Shown piece after piece: positions 8,516 to 17,312 of a stretch of DNA of 64,000 bases. This DNA is from Halopelagius fulvigenes. GTDB lineage: Archaea; Halobacteriota; Halobacteria; Halobacteriales; Haloferacaceae. A program made the translations under genes and the position numbers. Each line of letters opens with the position of its first letter. Position 1 is the first letter of the stretch. The DNA lies in the NCBI RefSeq assembly GCF_042662625.1, contig NZ_JBHSXH010000015.1:1612001-1676000 (forward strand), read 5' to 3'. Under the pieces are notes generated by a model. It searched no databases, was not told where the DNA came from, and saw nothing but the letters and a program-made list of their open reading frames with translations.

Positions 8516-8750
8516 AGAGGGAAGACACCCGTACGGAGCATTAGTAGACCGTCAGTAAAGCCGGCCGACCGGGCGCGCCGCGGGACCGCCCGTAGAGGTC
8601 CGGCAGTCGGCCGTTCCGCCGTTTAACGTCTGCCTTACCGCCCGACCGCGGGCGCATTCGTCGGACGCAAGGCTGACGGCGCGGTCGGAAGAGAGGAGAG
8701 AAAGACGTTCCGTCGGGGCGTTTCGTCGGCGGCGGTCGGCCGACGAGCGT

Positions 8751-10151
8751 TCAGTCGCCGAACGGCCCGAGGCCGCCCATACCGCCCATGCCGCCGCCAC
8801 CGCCGCCTTGGTTCTCCAGTTTCTTCATCATGCGCTGCATGTCGCCGTCGCCCATCCCTTGGAACTGCTTGAGGGTGCGCTCCATCATCTTGTGCTGTTG
8901 GAGCAGTTCGCGGACGAGCTCCTCGTCCTGACCGGACCCCCGCGAGATGCGCTCGACGCGCGACGCGCCGATGACGCGCGGGTTCTCCAGTTCCTCCTCG
9001 GTCATCGAGTCCATGATGACGTCGAACGAGCGCATGCGGTCCTGCGTGACGTCCATCGCGTCGTCCGGTAGCTGGTCTTTCAACCCGCCGCCGAGACCCG
9101 GTATCATGTCGAGGACCTGGTCCAACGGACCCATCTTGTTCATCGCCTCCATCTGTTTTTGCATGTCCTTCAGCGTGAACGACCCCTTCATGATGTCCTC
9201 GGGGTCCCAGTCTTCGTCCTCCTCTTGGGTCTCGGCCATGGCGCGTTCGACCCGTTCGGACAGCTGCTTGAGGTCGCCCATGCCGAGGAGGCGGGAGATG
9301 AAGCCGTTCGGCTCGAAGCGTTCGATGTCCTGCACCGTCTCGCCGGTGCCGAGGAAGGCGATGGAGGAGTCCGTCTCGTTGACGGCGGTCAGTGCCCCGC
9401 CGCCCTTCGCCGTCCCGTCGAGCTTCGTGATGACGACGCCGCCGATGCCGATGGAGTCGTCGAACTCGCGGGCCTGTTCCTTCGCGCCCTGCCCGATGGC
9501 CGCGTCGAGGACGAGAAGCGAGAGGTCCGGGTTCACGACGGACTCGATGTCCTCGATCTCGTCGATGAGGGAGTCCTCGAGGGCGTGCCGACCGGCCGTG
9601 TCCACGATGTGGACGTCGGCGTCGTCGGTCTCTTCGAGGCCCTCGCGGGCGATTTTGACGGGGTCCTCCTCGTCGGGGTCGCCGTAGAAGTCCACCTCGG
9701 CGCGTTCACACATCTGCTTTGCTTGGTCGTACGCGCCGGGGCGGAACGTGTCCGTCTGGACGACGGCGGGGCGGAGGCCCTTCTTCGAGAACCACCACGC
9801 CATCTTCGCGGCGGTGGTGGTCTTCCCGGACCCCTGCAGACCCGCCAGCATGATGGTCTGCGGTTCGAGGGGGATTTCGGTGGACTCGCCGATGAGACCG
9901 ACGAGTTCCTCGTACACTATCTTGAGGACGTGGTCGCGCGCGGAGGTGCCGCCCGGCGGTTCCTCCTCCGTCGCGCGCTCTTTGATGGACGAAGAGAGGT
10001 CCATCACGAGGCTCACGTCGACGTCGGCGGAGAGCAAGGAGCGCTGAATCTCCTTGACGATCTCCTCGACGTCCTCCTCCGAGAGACGAGATTTCCCCTG
10101 CAGCTTGTCGAGACTGCCGCGGAGGGAGCTCCCGAGATTGTCGAGTACCAT
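8751..10151 (-). CDS. srp54: Signal recognition particle protein SRP54
   Basis: A 466-residue SRP GTPase that binds 7S RNA and hydrophobic signal sequences. It has an N domain (1-90), a G domain with Walker A GLQGSGKT (104-111), DTAGRHA (184-190) and TKLDGTAKGG (about 242-251), and a methionine-rich M domain (about 300-440: MQKQMEAMNKMGPLDQVLDM, RRM-like helices and ISRGSG). It ends in a Gly/Met-rich tail. Length and motifs are standard for archaeal SRP54. Its membrane receptor FtsY lies 4.5 kb away on the same strand, but with a separate operon between them. Confidence 0.97.
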   Translation of the reverse strand: MVLDNLGSSLRGSLDKLQGKSRLSEEDVEEIVKEIQRSLLSADVDVSLVMDLSSSIKERATEEEPPGGTSARDHVLKIVYEELVGLIGESTEIPLEPQTIMLAGLQGSGKTTTAAKMAWWFSKKGLRPAVVQTDTFRPGAYDQAKQMCERAEVDFYGDPDEEDPVKIAREGLEETDDADVHIVDTAGRHALEDSLIDEIEDIESVVNPDLSLLVLDAAIGQGAKEQAREFDDSIGIGGVVITKLDGTAKGGGALTAVNETDSSIAFLGTGETVQDIERFEPNGFISRLLGMGDLKQLSERVERAMAETQEEDEDWDPEDIMKGSFTLKDMQKQMEAMNKMGPLDQVLDMIPGLGGGLKDQLPDDAMDVTQDRMRSFDVIMDSMTEEELENPRVIGASRVERISRGSGQDEELVRELLQQHKMMERTLKQFQGMGDGDMQRMMKKLENQGGGGGGMGGMGGLGPFGD

Positions 10152-10177
10152 TGAAACAGTCTACGCGAGGCGACGTG

Positions 10178-10190
10178 TAAAGGCTTTATC
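10178..10190 (-). promoter_or_regulatory. Putative archaeal promoter of srp54
   Basis: Read on the minus strand, an AT-rich box (gataaagcctttac) begins about 27-38 nt before the srp54 ATG in an otherwise GC-rich spacer. This is the spacing expected for a TATA box feeding a leaderless or short-leader transcript. Confidence 0.45.
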
Positions 10191-10288
10191 CGTCGCTCGG
10201 ACACCGTTCGACGGCCGGGTTCGGCGGCGCGGCCGCCTCTCGCCGGCGGGGCCAACACCTAACCCGAATCCGCCCGAGTCGTCTGTCG

Positions 10289-11245
10289 ATGACTACCATC
10301 CTCGTCCTCGACCAGTCGGCCCACGGCCTCCCCGCCGACGAGTACGCCGACGCACTCCGCGAACGCCTCCCCGACGCGACGGTTCGCCTGCCGGAGACGA
10401 CGGACGAAGCCGTCGAATTGGCCGCGGACGCGCCGATTATCACCGGATCCAGCCTCCCCGACGAGGTGTTGGACGCGGCGGACGAACTCCGCCTGTTCGC
10501 CTGCGCCGCGGCGGGGTACGACCACCTCCCCCTCGACGAACTGGAGGCGCGCGGCGTCACCGTCACGAACGCCTCGGGCGTCCACGGCCCGAACATCGCG
10601 GAACACGTCGTCGGGTGGCTTCTGATGTTCGCCCGCCGCCTCGACGAGGGTATCCGCCGACAGCGACGGCGCGAGTGGCGGAGTTTCCAGGCGTTCGGCG
10701 AACTGCAGGGGTCCACCGTCGCGGTCGTCGGACTGGGCGCCATCGGGCAGGCCGTCGCGGAGCGACTGGACGCGTTCGGCGTCACCACCGTCGGCGTGCG
10801 TCACACGCCCGAGAAGGGCGGCCCGACCGACGAGGTGGTCGGCTTCGACGAGATAGAGTCGGCGGCGACCGACGCGGACTACCTCGTCCTCGCGTGCCCG
10901 TTGACGGAGACGACGCGGGGACTCGTCGACCGGGACGCCCTGAACGCGCTTCCGTCCCACGCCGTCCTCGTCAACGTCGCCCGCGGCGGCGTGGTGGACA
11001 CCGACGCCCTCGTCGCCGCACTCCGGCGGAACGACCTCCGGGGGGCGGGCCTCGACGTGACCGACCCCGAACCCCTCCCGACGGACCACCCGCTTTGGGA
11101 GTTCGAGAACGTCCTCATCACGCCGCACGTCGCGGGGTACACGCCGCACTACTGGACCCGCCTCGCGGACATCCTCGCGGAGAACGTCGAGCGAATCGAG
11201 GCGGACGGATCCTACGAGGGACTGAAGAACCAGGTGCTGCCGTAA
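10289..11245 (+). CDS. D-2-hydroxyacid dehydrogenase (NAD(P)-dependent)
   Basis: A 318-residue enzyme of the D-isomer-specific 2-hydroxyacid dehydrogenase family, reducing 2-oxo acids to D-2-hydroxy acids. The Rossmann fingerprint GLGAIG lies at 148-153. The catalytic triad is visible as R232 (NVARGG), E261 (DPEPLP) and H280 (ITPHVAG). The characterised Haloferax mediterranei D2-HDH belongs to the same group and is NADPH-preferring with broad substrate use; after the dinucleotide fold this protein has VRHTPEKGG rather than an acidic residue, consistent with NADP(H), although that is inference. It is monocistronic and divergent from srp54. Confidence 0.93.
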   Translation: MTTILVLDQSAHGLPADEYADALRERLPDATVRLPETTDEAVELAADAPIITGSSLPDEVLDAADELRLFACAAAGYDHLPLDELEARGVTVTNASGVHGPNIAEHVVGWLLMFARRLDEGIRRQRRREWRSFQAFGELQGSTVAVVGLGAIGQAVAERLDAFGVTTVGVRHTPEKGGPTDEVVGFDEIESAATDADYLVLACPLTETTRGLVDRDALNALPSHAVLVNVARGGVVDTDALVAALRRNDLRGAGLDVTDPEPLPTDHPLWEFENVLITPHVAGYTPHYWTRLADILAENVERIEADGSYEGLKNQVLP

Positions 11246-11294
11246 CCGCCCCGCGGGCCGGATATTCTTCTACCAGGACCGACAACGTGCGCGC

Positions 11295-11909
11295 ATGGCC
11301 TCCGTCGTTGGACTCTCCGCGGCCACCTATCTCGCGTTCTGCGGCGCGGCGATCGCCCTCGTACTCACGCCCGGCCCCGATACGATGTACGTCCTCGCGC
11401 GGGGGATGCAGGGCCGCGGCGCGGGCGTCCGGTCGGCGTTCGGCATCTCCGCGGGCGTGTTGCTCCACACCGCGGCGGCGACGCTCGGACTCGCCGCCCT
11501 CCTCCGCGCCGCGCCGACGGCGTACCGACTCCTGAAGTACCTCGGCGCGGCGTACCTCGTCTACCTCGGCGTCTCCGCCCTCCGCGAGGGCGAGTTCGAC
11601 CCGCAGGTGGAGACGAACCCCGAGGGGAGTTTCCGCCGGGGCGTCCTCGTGAACGCCCTGAACCCGAAGGTGGCGCTGTTCTTCCTCGCGTTCCTCCCGG
11701 GGTTTGCGGGCGCGGGGGCGGGTGCCGAAGTCAGGATGGCGCTTCTCGGCGCGACGTACGCCGCACTCACGGCGGCGTACCTCTCGGCCGTCGCCCTCGC
11801 GTCCGGGCGCGTCGGGCGCGCACTCGAATCGACGCGCCTCTCGTCGGGACTCAACTGGGTCGGCGGCGGCACGATGGTCGCACTCGGCGTCGCACTCGCC
11901 GCGGAGTAG
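11295..11909 (+). CDS. LysE family amino-acid exporter
   Basis: A 204-residue membrane protein of the LysE/RhtB superfamily with about six helices. Motifs include LVLTPGPDTMYVLARGMQGRGAG near the N-terminus and GVLVNALNPKVALFFLAFLPGF in the middle, the two best conserved segments of the family. Such proteins export amino acids or derivatives by proton antiport. The ATG follows the dehydrogenase gene after 49 bp in the same direction, so the two may be co-transcribed. The exported substrate cannot be deduced from sequence. Confidence 0.9.
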   Translation: MASVVGLSAATYLAFCGAAIALVLTPGPDTMYVLARGMQGRGAGVRSAFGISAGVLLHTAAATLGLAALLRAAPTAYRLLKYLGAAYLVYLGVSALREGEFDPQVETNPEGSFRRGVLVNALNPKVALFFLAFLPGFAGAGAGAEVRMALLGATYAALTAAYLSAVALASGRVGRALESTRLSSGLNWVGGGTMVALGVALAAE

Positions 11910-12128
11910 AAACGGAGGGGTCGGCGTCGAAGCTCTCGGTGACAGGGGTAACTCCGGCGGCCGCGCTGAATAGCGGACGTGCGTTCGACACGCCTCGACG
12001 GTTGGTTATCGAAGAACGACCGTTCGGTACAGAGGACGTGTTCAACGCGGCATTCGTATCAGCTATTCTAGCCACGCTAACGGAACTGCCGTGGGCGACG
12101 TCGGTCGCGTCCGGTGCATCGCCGAATT

Positions 12129-12140
12129 AAAAAAAAAAAA
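12129..12140. repeat. Homopolymer A run at the gap edge
   Basis: A run of A bases directly abuts the N gap. In a GC-rich genome this is more likely to be a low-quality contig end than biology. Confidence 0.6.
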
Positions 12141-12261
12141 NNNNNNNNNNNNNNNNNNNNNNNNNNNNNNNNNNNNNNNNNNNNNNNNNNNNNNNNNNNN
12201 NNNNNNNNNNNNNNNNNNNNNNNNNNNNNNNNNNNNNNNNNNNNNNNNNNNNNNNNNNNNN
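12141..12261. other. Assembly gap of 121 N
   Basis: All bases are N. The gap removes the C-terminal end of the PhoD-family gene read from the right. Sequence to the left of the gap (11910-12140) contains no recognisable gene. Confidence 0.99.
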
Positions 12262-14134
12262 TGGCGACGACCACCGTGTCAGGGTTGCTGTTGTTCAGCT
12301 TCGGGCTGTCAAAGCCGGTGTACAGCGTCGACTGCGTGTTCTCTCCCGTACCGTTGTGGACCGTCACCGTCTCGCCCGCGCCGAGGGTGAACTCGCCGAA
12401 CGTGTAGTTCTGGCCACGCCCGCCCTCGAAGCTGAGGATGAACCCCGAGAAATCGAGGTCCGTATCGCCGGTATTCTGCAATTTGACGTATTCGCCGTCG
12501 GGGTTCTCCCGGTCACGGTCGGGCGCGTTCGCCTGAATCTCGACGATTTCGACGGATTCCTCCGGCGGGCGATCGGAGACCAACTTCGCGCCGGGTTCGC
12601 CAGCGTTGGTCACGAACGTCGCGACGGTGCTGACCGACGCAGTCTGTTCCTCGACAGTCGAGACCGCCCGATAGTCGGTTCGCCACTGGTCAGGCGTGAT
12701 CGTGCACCGAACGTACCCGCGGTGGACGCTGTAGAACCGCTGCCACGGTTCGCCCACCGACCGGCCGTACTGCGTCAGCCCGGACGCGTCTCCGAACGAC
12801 GAGATGGAGGTGCCGACGTACTCGGTACCCACCGTCTCCGAGTCGGGGTCGGAGAAGTCCGCTTTGAGGTCGTAGGCGTAATTACGGTGGACGTCGCCGG
12901 TGATGACGACCGGATTGAGGTCGGAGTTCTCGGCCATGACGTCGAGCAGCGTCTGGCGGTCGGCGCGGTAGCCGTCCCACTTGTCGCCGCCGCCGAAATC
13001 CTGGACGGTCGGGTCCGCGTTGGTGTCCCTCGCCGCGAACGGAACCTGGTTGGCGAGGACGTTCCAGCGTGCCGTCGAGTTCCGCAGACCCTCGACGAGC
13101 CACGCCTCCTGTTCGTCGCCGAGAATTGTCCGGTCGGGATTCTTCGCGGCCTCGCTGGAGTGAACCTGGTCGTCGCGGTACTGGCGAGTGTCTAAGACGT
13201 TGAACTCGACGAGATCGCCGATGGTAAACCGTCGGTAGAGCGGGAGGTTCGGACCGTCGGCCATCCGAGAGGGGCGCAGCGGGATGTGCTCCCAGTAGGC
13301 CTGGTAGGCGTTCGCGCGACGCTCGAGGAACTCCTCCGGTGGTTCGCTGTCGTCTTCGTCGGCGTAGTTGTTCTCGACTTCGTGGTCGTCCCACGTGATG
13401 ACCCACGGGAACGCGGCGTGTGAGTCCTGTAGGTCAGGGTCAGACTTGTACTGACCGTGTCGAATTCGATAGTCATCGAGGGACTCACACGTGCGCGGCG
13501 GCTCGTGACCTCGACCGAACGAATCCTGCAGACCTCCCTCGTAGATGTAATCGCCGAGGTGGACAGCCATGTCGAGGTCTTCCTCGGCGAGGTGCTGGTG
13601 GGAGGTGTAGTACCCGCTCGGGTAGTTCTGGCAGGAGGCGAAGGCGAAATTGAACTCGTCTACGGATTCGCCCTCCGCGGGAGCTGTCTTCGTCCGCCCC
13701 ACGGGGCTGTAGTGGGGGCCGACTTTGAACCGGTAGAAGTACTCTGTGTTGGACTCGAGTCCTTTGAGATCGACGTGGACCGAGTGAGCGAACTCGGGAC
13801 GCGCTTTCGCGTTTCCTTCGCCGACGACGTTCTCCATCTCCTCGTCGGTCGCGATCTGCCACACCACCGGAATCTCACGGTCGGGCATCCCGCCGTCTCC
13901 CTTGAGCGGGTCCTGCGCGAGTCGCGTCCAGAGAACAACCGAGTCCGGCAGCGGGTCACCAGAGGCGACGCCGAGCGTGAAGGGGTCTTCAAACTGGCCT
14001 ACGCCGTCGTCCTCCTTTGCCGATGCGAATCTCGTCCCCGATGCCCCGAGTCCCGCGATCGTAGCGGTGGTGAATCCTTTACGAAGGAATTCGCGCCGGC
14101 TACTCTCCAAGTGGATGTTTCCTACCATATCCAT
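12262..14134 (-). CDS. Tat-exported PhoD-like phosphatase with C-terminal lamin-tail domain, 3' end in gap
   Basis: At least 624 residues. The N-terminus carries a twin-arginine signal (SRREFLRKGF, then an Ala/Gly-rich segment), so the protein is exported folded. A PhoD N-terminal domain (about 50-140) is followed by a metallophosphatase domain with FASCQNYPSGYY, VHLGDYIYEG, TWDDHEVENNY and VVITGDVHRN, the Fe/Ca site residues of PhoD phosphodiesterases. The last part (from about residue 525, VEIVEIQANAPDRDRENPDG) is a lamin-tail (LTD) domain, often an extracellular module in haloarchaea. The frame enters the N gap; probably few residues are missing. ATG at 14128 is an alternative start. GC content is lower than in neighbouring genes. 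Confidence 0.88.
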
Positions 14135-14658
14135 TCGGTCGGACGAATAACTCGATTATAGACCTGTCTATCAGAGTATATATTTCGCTCCGTAAGTCAC
14201 ACCCTCCTATATTACCCTCTGTACGTTCGACCGTTCAGGTGAAAATGTATATAGAATCAGAGTGGAGTTTGGAGACTGGCGACTTTTCGGTGAGGCCGAT
14301 TTAAATTGCCCTCAGGAGGGATCAGGAGATCGTTGAGCGAGGTCTGCGAGCGTTCCTGATGTCAGGGTAGAATAGCTTCTAACGCCGAACGACGATAGTA
14401 GACGTATTTTTGATACTATCGGGCCGCAATTTTGCACTTGCCGGTAGAAAACCCAACTTAATTACATTTACCACAGATGTCGTCGCGAGTAAGTGCGTTC
14501 TGAGCGTCGACGCGCTCCCTACGTACACTTACCTAGTGTGGTTCGGCGTCTGTGGTCTCTTTACGAGGTTCAACGAGACCGAACGGGGGGCGACTCGCGG
14601 TGGCGAACGAACGGGGGGCGGCTCGCGGTGGCGAAAAGAGACGAACGGAGAGGCGTGA
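14135..14658. other. Non-coding AT-rich region between PhoD and ftsY
   Basis: About 520 bp with no convincing gene on either strand. The right part includes a 28-bp tandem duplication. An AT-rich stretch with tatatatt near 14174-14184 lies upstream of the PhoD start on its coding strand and is a plausible TATA region. The base composition drops clearly between about 14150 and 14540, suggesting regulatory or acquired DNA. No RNA gene was recognised. Confidence 0.6.
14581..14636. repeat. 28-bp tandem duplication
   Basis: Two head-to-tail copies (14581-14608 and 14609-14636) start with gaacggggggcg and share ctcgcggtggcgaa; they differ at two positions. They lie just beyond the 3' end of ftsY and are not coding in any supported frame. 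Confidence 0.85.
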
Positions 14659-16419
14659 TTACTCCTCTTCGCCCAGCAGTCGGTTGACCATCCGTTCGGG
14701 GTCGAACCGTTCGATGTCGTCGTAGTCCTGCCCGACGCCGAGGAACAGGATGGGCTTGCCCGTGACGTAGGCGATGGAGATGGCCGCGCCGCCGTTGGAG
14801 TCGGCGTCGGCCTTCGTAAGGATGGTGCCGTCTATCTCGGCGGCGTCGTTGAACTTCTTCGAGCGTTGGACCGCGTCCTGTCCGGCGACGGCCTCGTCCA
14901 CGAACAGCGTCATGTCGGGGTCCACCACCCGGTCGATCTTCTCTAACTGCGCCATCAGGTCGTTGGAGGTGTGCAGTCGGCCCGCGGTGTCGCCGAGGAC
15001 GACGTCGATGTCGTGGGCCTCGGCGAACTCGACGCCGTCGTAGAGGACGGCCGCCGGGTCGCCGCCCTGTTCGTGGCTGATGAGTTTCTTGTCGAGGTTG
15101 TCGGCGTGCTTCTGGATCTGCTCGTTCGCGCCCGCGCGGTAGGTGTCGCCGTTCGCGAGGATCGTCGAGAGACCGCGTTCCTCGAAGTACCGTGCCATCT
15201 TGGCGATGGAGGTGGTCTTGCCGACGCCGTTGACGCCGGTGAAGATGATGGTGACGGGTTTCTCCGCCTCCCGCACTCGCTGGTCGAAGTCGAACTGGCC
15301 GACGCTGATGACGTCGTACAGGGCGTCGTGAAGCGCCTCCGAGACGAGTTCGCCCGTGGTGTCGACCTGCGCGCGCGTCTCGCCGATCATCTTGTCGCGG
15401 ATGGTCTGGAGAATCTCCTCGGCGACGGTCATCTCCACGTCGCTCTCTAAGAGCGCCATCTCCAGCTCCCAGAGGGGGTCTTCGAGGTCCTCCTCCTCGA
15501 TGATTATCTTCCCCGTGGCGAACGCCGCCGCGCGCTTCAGGCGGCCCGCGCCGGACTTCTTCTTGTCCTCCTTCTTGAGGGCCTCCGACGCCGCCTCCGA
15601 GGCGATGGACTGGTGTTCGTCCGCCTCCGTCTCCATCTCCGCCTCCGCCTCAGCGTCGGCGGAATCGGCGTCGGGACGGTCTTCGAGGTCGGATTCGGGT
15701 TCCGCCGTCTCCGCGCCCGTCGCGGCGTCGCGAGACTCCGTCTCGCGGCCCGCCGAACCCTGTTCGGCGACATCGCCAGACTGCGTCTGGCGGGCTGCCG
15801 AGGCTCCCTCGGCAACGTCATCGGACTGGGTCCGATGGGCCGACGAGCTTCGCTCGTCGACGTCGGCGGACTCGTCGGGCACCCGTTCTTCGGCCTCTTC
15901 GGTTGGTTCGGGGTCGGCGTGAGGCGACGCGTCGGCCGTCGCGTTCGGTTCGATTTCGACCTCCGAGTCCGACCGTTCGGCTTCGGCCTCGGCGGGTGCC
16001 GCGTCCTCCGCGCCCGAGGGCCCGATTTCCGACGCGGCGTCGGAGTCAGGCCCGCGTTCGCCCGCCTCGGAGGCGGGATCCTCGGCGGCCGACGAGTCGG
16101 TCGTCGGCGCTTCGGTGTCGGGTTCGGTCGCCGTCTCGTCGGCGACCGCCGTCGACGCGTCCGGATCCGTCTCGGTCTCGCTCTCGACGTCACCAGACGT
16201 GGTCTGGTGGGCCGACGAACCCTGTTCGTCGACGTCGTCGGACGAAGTCCGACTGCTTGCCGAACCCTGTTCGGCAACGTCACCAGACGTGGTCTGGTAG
16301 GCCGACGAGCTTCGCTCGTCGACGTCGGCCGCCTCGGCCTGTTCCTCGGCTTTCTCCTCGGCGGTGTCCTCGACGTCTTCGCGGAAACTCTGGAGTTTCT
16401 TTTTCAGTCCGTCAAACAT
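14659..16419 (-). CDS. ftsY: Signal recognition particle receptor FtsY with repeat-bearing acidic N-domain
   Basis: A 586-residue SRP receptor. The C-terminal 310 residues hold the NG domain: helical N part, Walker A GVNGVGKTTSIAK, DTAGRLHTSNDL, TKADADSNGG and the closing GQDYDDIERFDPE. It docks SRP54-ribosome complexes at the membrane. The N-terminal 270 residues are extremely acidic and low-complexity and contain two arrays of three 15-residue repeats (residues 32-76 and 186-230; consensus DVxEQGSAxxxTxSG). Haloarchaeal FtsY proteins usually have an acidic A-domain, but these regular repeats, and the DNA hairpins beneath them, are unusual. It follows pfdA by about 40 bp in the same direction. 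Confidence 0.95.
   Translation of the reverse strand: MFDGLKKKLQSFREDVEDTAEEKAEEQAEAADVDERSSSAYQTTSGDVAEQGSASSRTSSDDVDEQGSSAHQTTSGDVESETETDPDASTAVADETATEPDTEAPTTDSSAAEDPASEAGERGPDSDAASEIGPSGAEDAAPAEAEAERSDSEVEIEPNATADASPHADPEPTEEAEERVPDESADVDERSSSAHRTQSDDVAEGASAARQTQSGDVAEQGSAGRETESRDAATGAETAEPESDLEDRPDADSADAEAEAEMETEADEHQSIASEAASEALKKEDKKKSGAGRLKRAAAFATGKIIIEEEDLEDPLWELEMALLESDVEMTVAEEILQTIRDKMIGETRAQVDTTGELVSEALHDALYDVISVGQFDFDQRVREAEKPVTIIFTGVNGVGKTTSIAKMARYFEERGLSTILANGDTYRAGANEQIQKHADNLDKKLISHEQGGDPAAVLYDGVEFAEAHDIDVVLGDTAGRLHTSNDLMAQLEKIDRVVDPDMTLFVDEAVAGQDAVQRSKKFNDAAEIDGTILTKADADSNGGAAISIAYVTGKPILFLGVGQDYDDIERFDPERMVNRLLGEEE
15729..15859 (-). repeat. ftsY repeat array 2: three 45-bp units with six hairpins
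   Basis: Six imperfectly related palindromes with 8-bp stems and 3-nt loops start at 15729, 15751, 15774, 15796, 15819 and 15841 (each 19 bp; spacing 22, 23, 22, 23, 22). All six stems pair perfectly over 8 bp although their sequences differ: left arms cgcgagac, cgccgaac, cgccagac, tgccgagg, catcggac, cgacgagc. The DNA encodes residues 186-230 of FtsY. Confidence 0.95.
16191..16321 (-). repeat. ftsY repeat array 1: three 45-bp units with six hairpins
   Basis: Six 19-bp palindromes start at 16191, 16213, 16236, 16258, 16281 and 16303, the same 22/23 spacing as in array 2. Left arms are caccagac, cgacgaac, cgtcggac, tgccgaac, caccagac and cgacgagc. Four stems pair over all 8 bp and two (16236, 16281) over 7 bp with the outermost pair lost. 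The DNA encodes residues 32-76 of FtsY. Confidence 0.95.
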
Positions 16420-16462
16420 CGTGATAGGGGTTAGGGCGCGACGCTACCGCGTCACGGTCAGA

Positions 16463-16924
16463 TTACTCGTCTTCGTCGCTCTGCTGTTGCTGCATCTGCT
16501 GCATCTGCTGTTGCTGCATCTGCTGTTGCATCTGCTGGGCCTGCTGTTCGAGCTCGCTGCTCTCGTCTTCGAGGTCCTCGACCTCGCCTTCGAGCTCCGA
16601 GATGCGCTCGTCGATGGCGTCCTGCTTCGTGCGCAGGGCGTCGATTGCGTCGCCCTGCTCCTGTTCTGCGGCGTAGTTGCCGCCGAGTCCGACGATGACC
16701 TCGTCGATGTCCTGCACTTCCGCGCGGAGGTAGGCGTCGCCGCCGAGCGGAACCTGCACCGTGGACCCGGTTTCGAGCGTCTCGATGGCCTCGACGGCCT
16801 CGTCTATCTCGTCTTTCTCGTCTTCCAGGTCGGAGATGTCGCCTTCGAGCTCCTCTATCTCCTCGTCGATAGCCTGCAGTTCCTGCGAGAGCTGCTGAAG
16901 TTGCTGCTGACCGCCACCCATCAT
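16463..16924 (-). CDS. pfdA: Prefoldin alpha subunit
   Basis: A 153-residue prefoldin alpha subunit, part of the hexameric chaperone that captures unfolded proteins and passes them to the thermosome. It shows the two coiled-coil helices (residues 5-45 and 95-130) joined by the beta-hairpin segment TGSTVQVPLGGDAYLRAEV with the conserved VGLGGNYAAE. The C-terminus is a Gln/Met-rich tail, encoded by CTG/CAT/TTG triplets. It overlaps the rpl18a stop by four bases, in the usual archaeal order L39e-L31e-eIF6-L18a-prefoldin-FtsY. Confidence 0.95.
   Translation of the reverse strand: MMGGGQQQLQQLSQELQAIDEEIEELEGDISDLEDEKDEIDEAVEAIETLETGSTVQVPLGGDAYLRAEVQDIDEVIVGLGGNYAAEQEQGDAIDALRTKQDAIDERISELEGEVEDLEDESSELEQQAQQMQQQMQQQQMQQMQQQQSDEDE
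16481..16545 (-). repeat. Triplet-repeat tract encoding the poly-Gln/Met tail of prefoldin alpha
   Basis: On the plus strand the tract is a mixture of ctg, ttg and cat triplets, coding on the minus strand for Gln and Met. It resembles an in-frame microsatellite. Confidence 0.75.
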
Positions 16925-17106
16925 GCGGCGGCCACCTCCTCGACTTCTTCGAGGTCAATCTGGACGCGCTTGAGGCCGTGACGACTACCGACGTTGGCGT
17001 ACACCCGCTCTCGGGCGACGTCTTCGTTCGGCGCGTCGACGGTCGTCTCGAACTGACGGTAACCGTCGCGGCTCTGGTACCGACCGCTCACCGTAAATTG
17101 GCTCAT
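16921..17106 (-). CDS. rpl18a: 50S ribosomal protein L18Ae (LX)
   Basis: A 61-residue archaeal LX/L18Ae ribosomal protein, a large-subunit component. The sequence MSQFTVSGRYQSRDGYR followed by FETTVDAPNEDVARERVYANVGSRHGLKR is the full-length family pattern. The start at 17106 is preferred to an in-frame ATG 16 codons upstream, whose extra residues resemble no family member. Its stop overlaps the pfdA start. It is expressed with eIF6 and L31e. Confidence 0.93.
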   Translation of the reverse strand: MSQFTVSGRYQSRDGYRQFETTVDAPNEDVARERVYANVGSRHGLKRVQIDLEEVEEVAAA

Positions 17107-17312
17107 ACTCCGAGGGTGTGGATGCGCGGGGAAGTATCTTCCTACTCGGGACACCGGCCGACGGCCGGACGCAGACGGAGCGAACGCCGCGTCGGCGGGT
17201 GAAACCGCCCGCGAGGCGTCGAAGGCGACGAGAGCGGACGAACACGGCGAGGAGAGAGCGAGAGAAGAGTCGGTGCGACCGCTCGGTCGGTCGGCGGTCG
17301 TCCGCGAGCGGG

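Noticed and set aside
12077..12140. Reading the PhoD gene through the gap into 12077
   Set aside because: The frame across N bases is meaningless, and the residues left of the gap do not continue the lamin-tail domain.
15729..16321. CRISPR array
   Set aside because: The regular 22/23-bp spacing with palindromes is superficially similar, but the whole tract is coding, has no spacers of constant length between identical repeats, and no cas genes are near.
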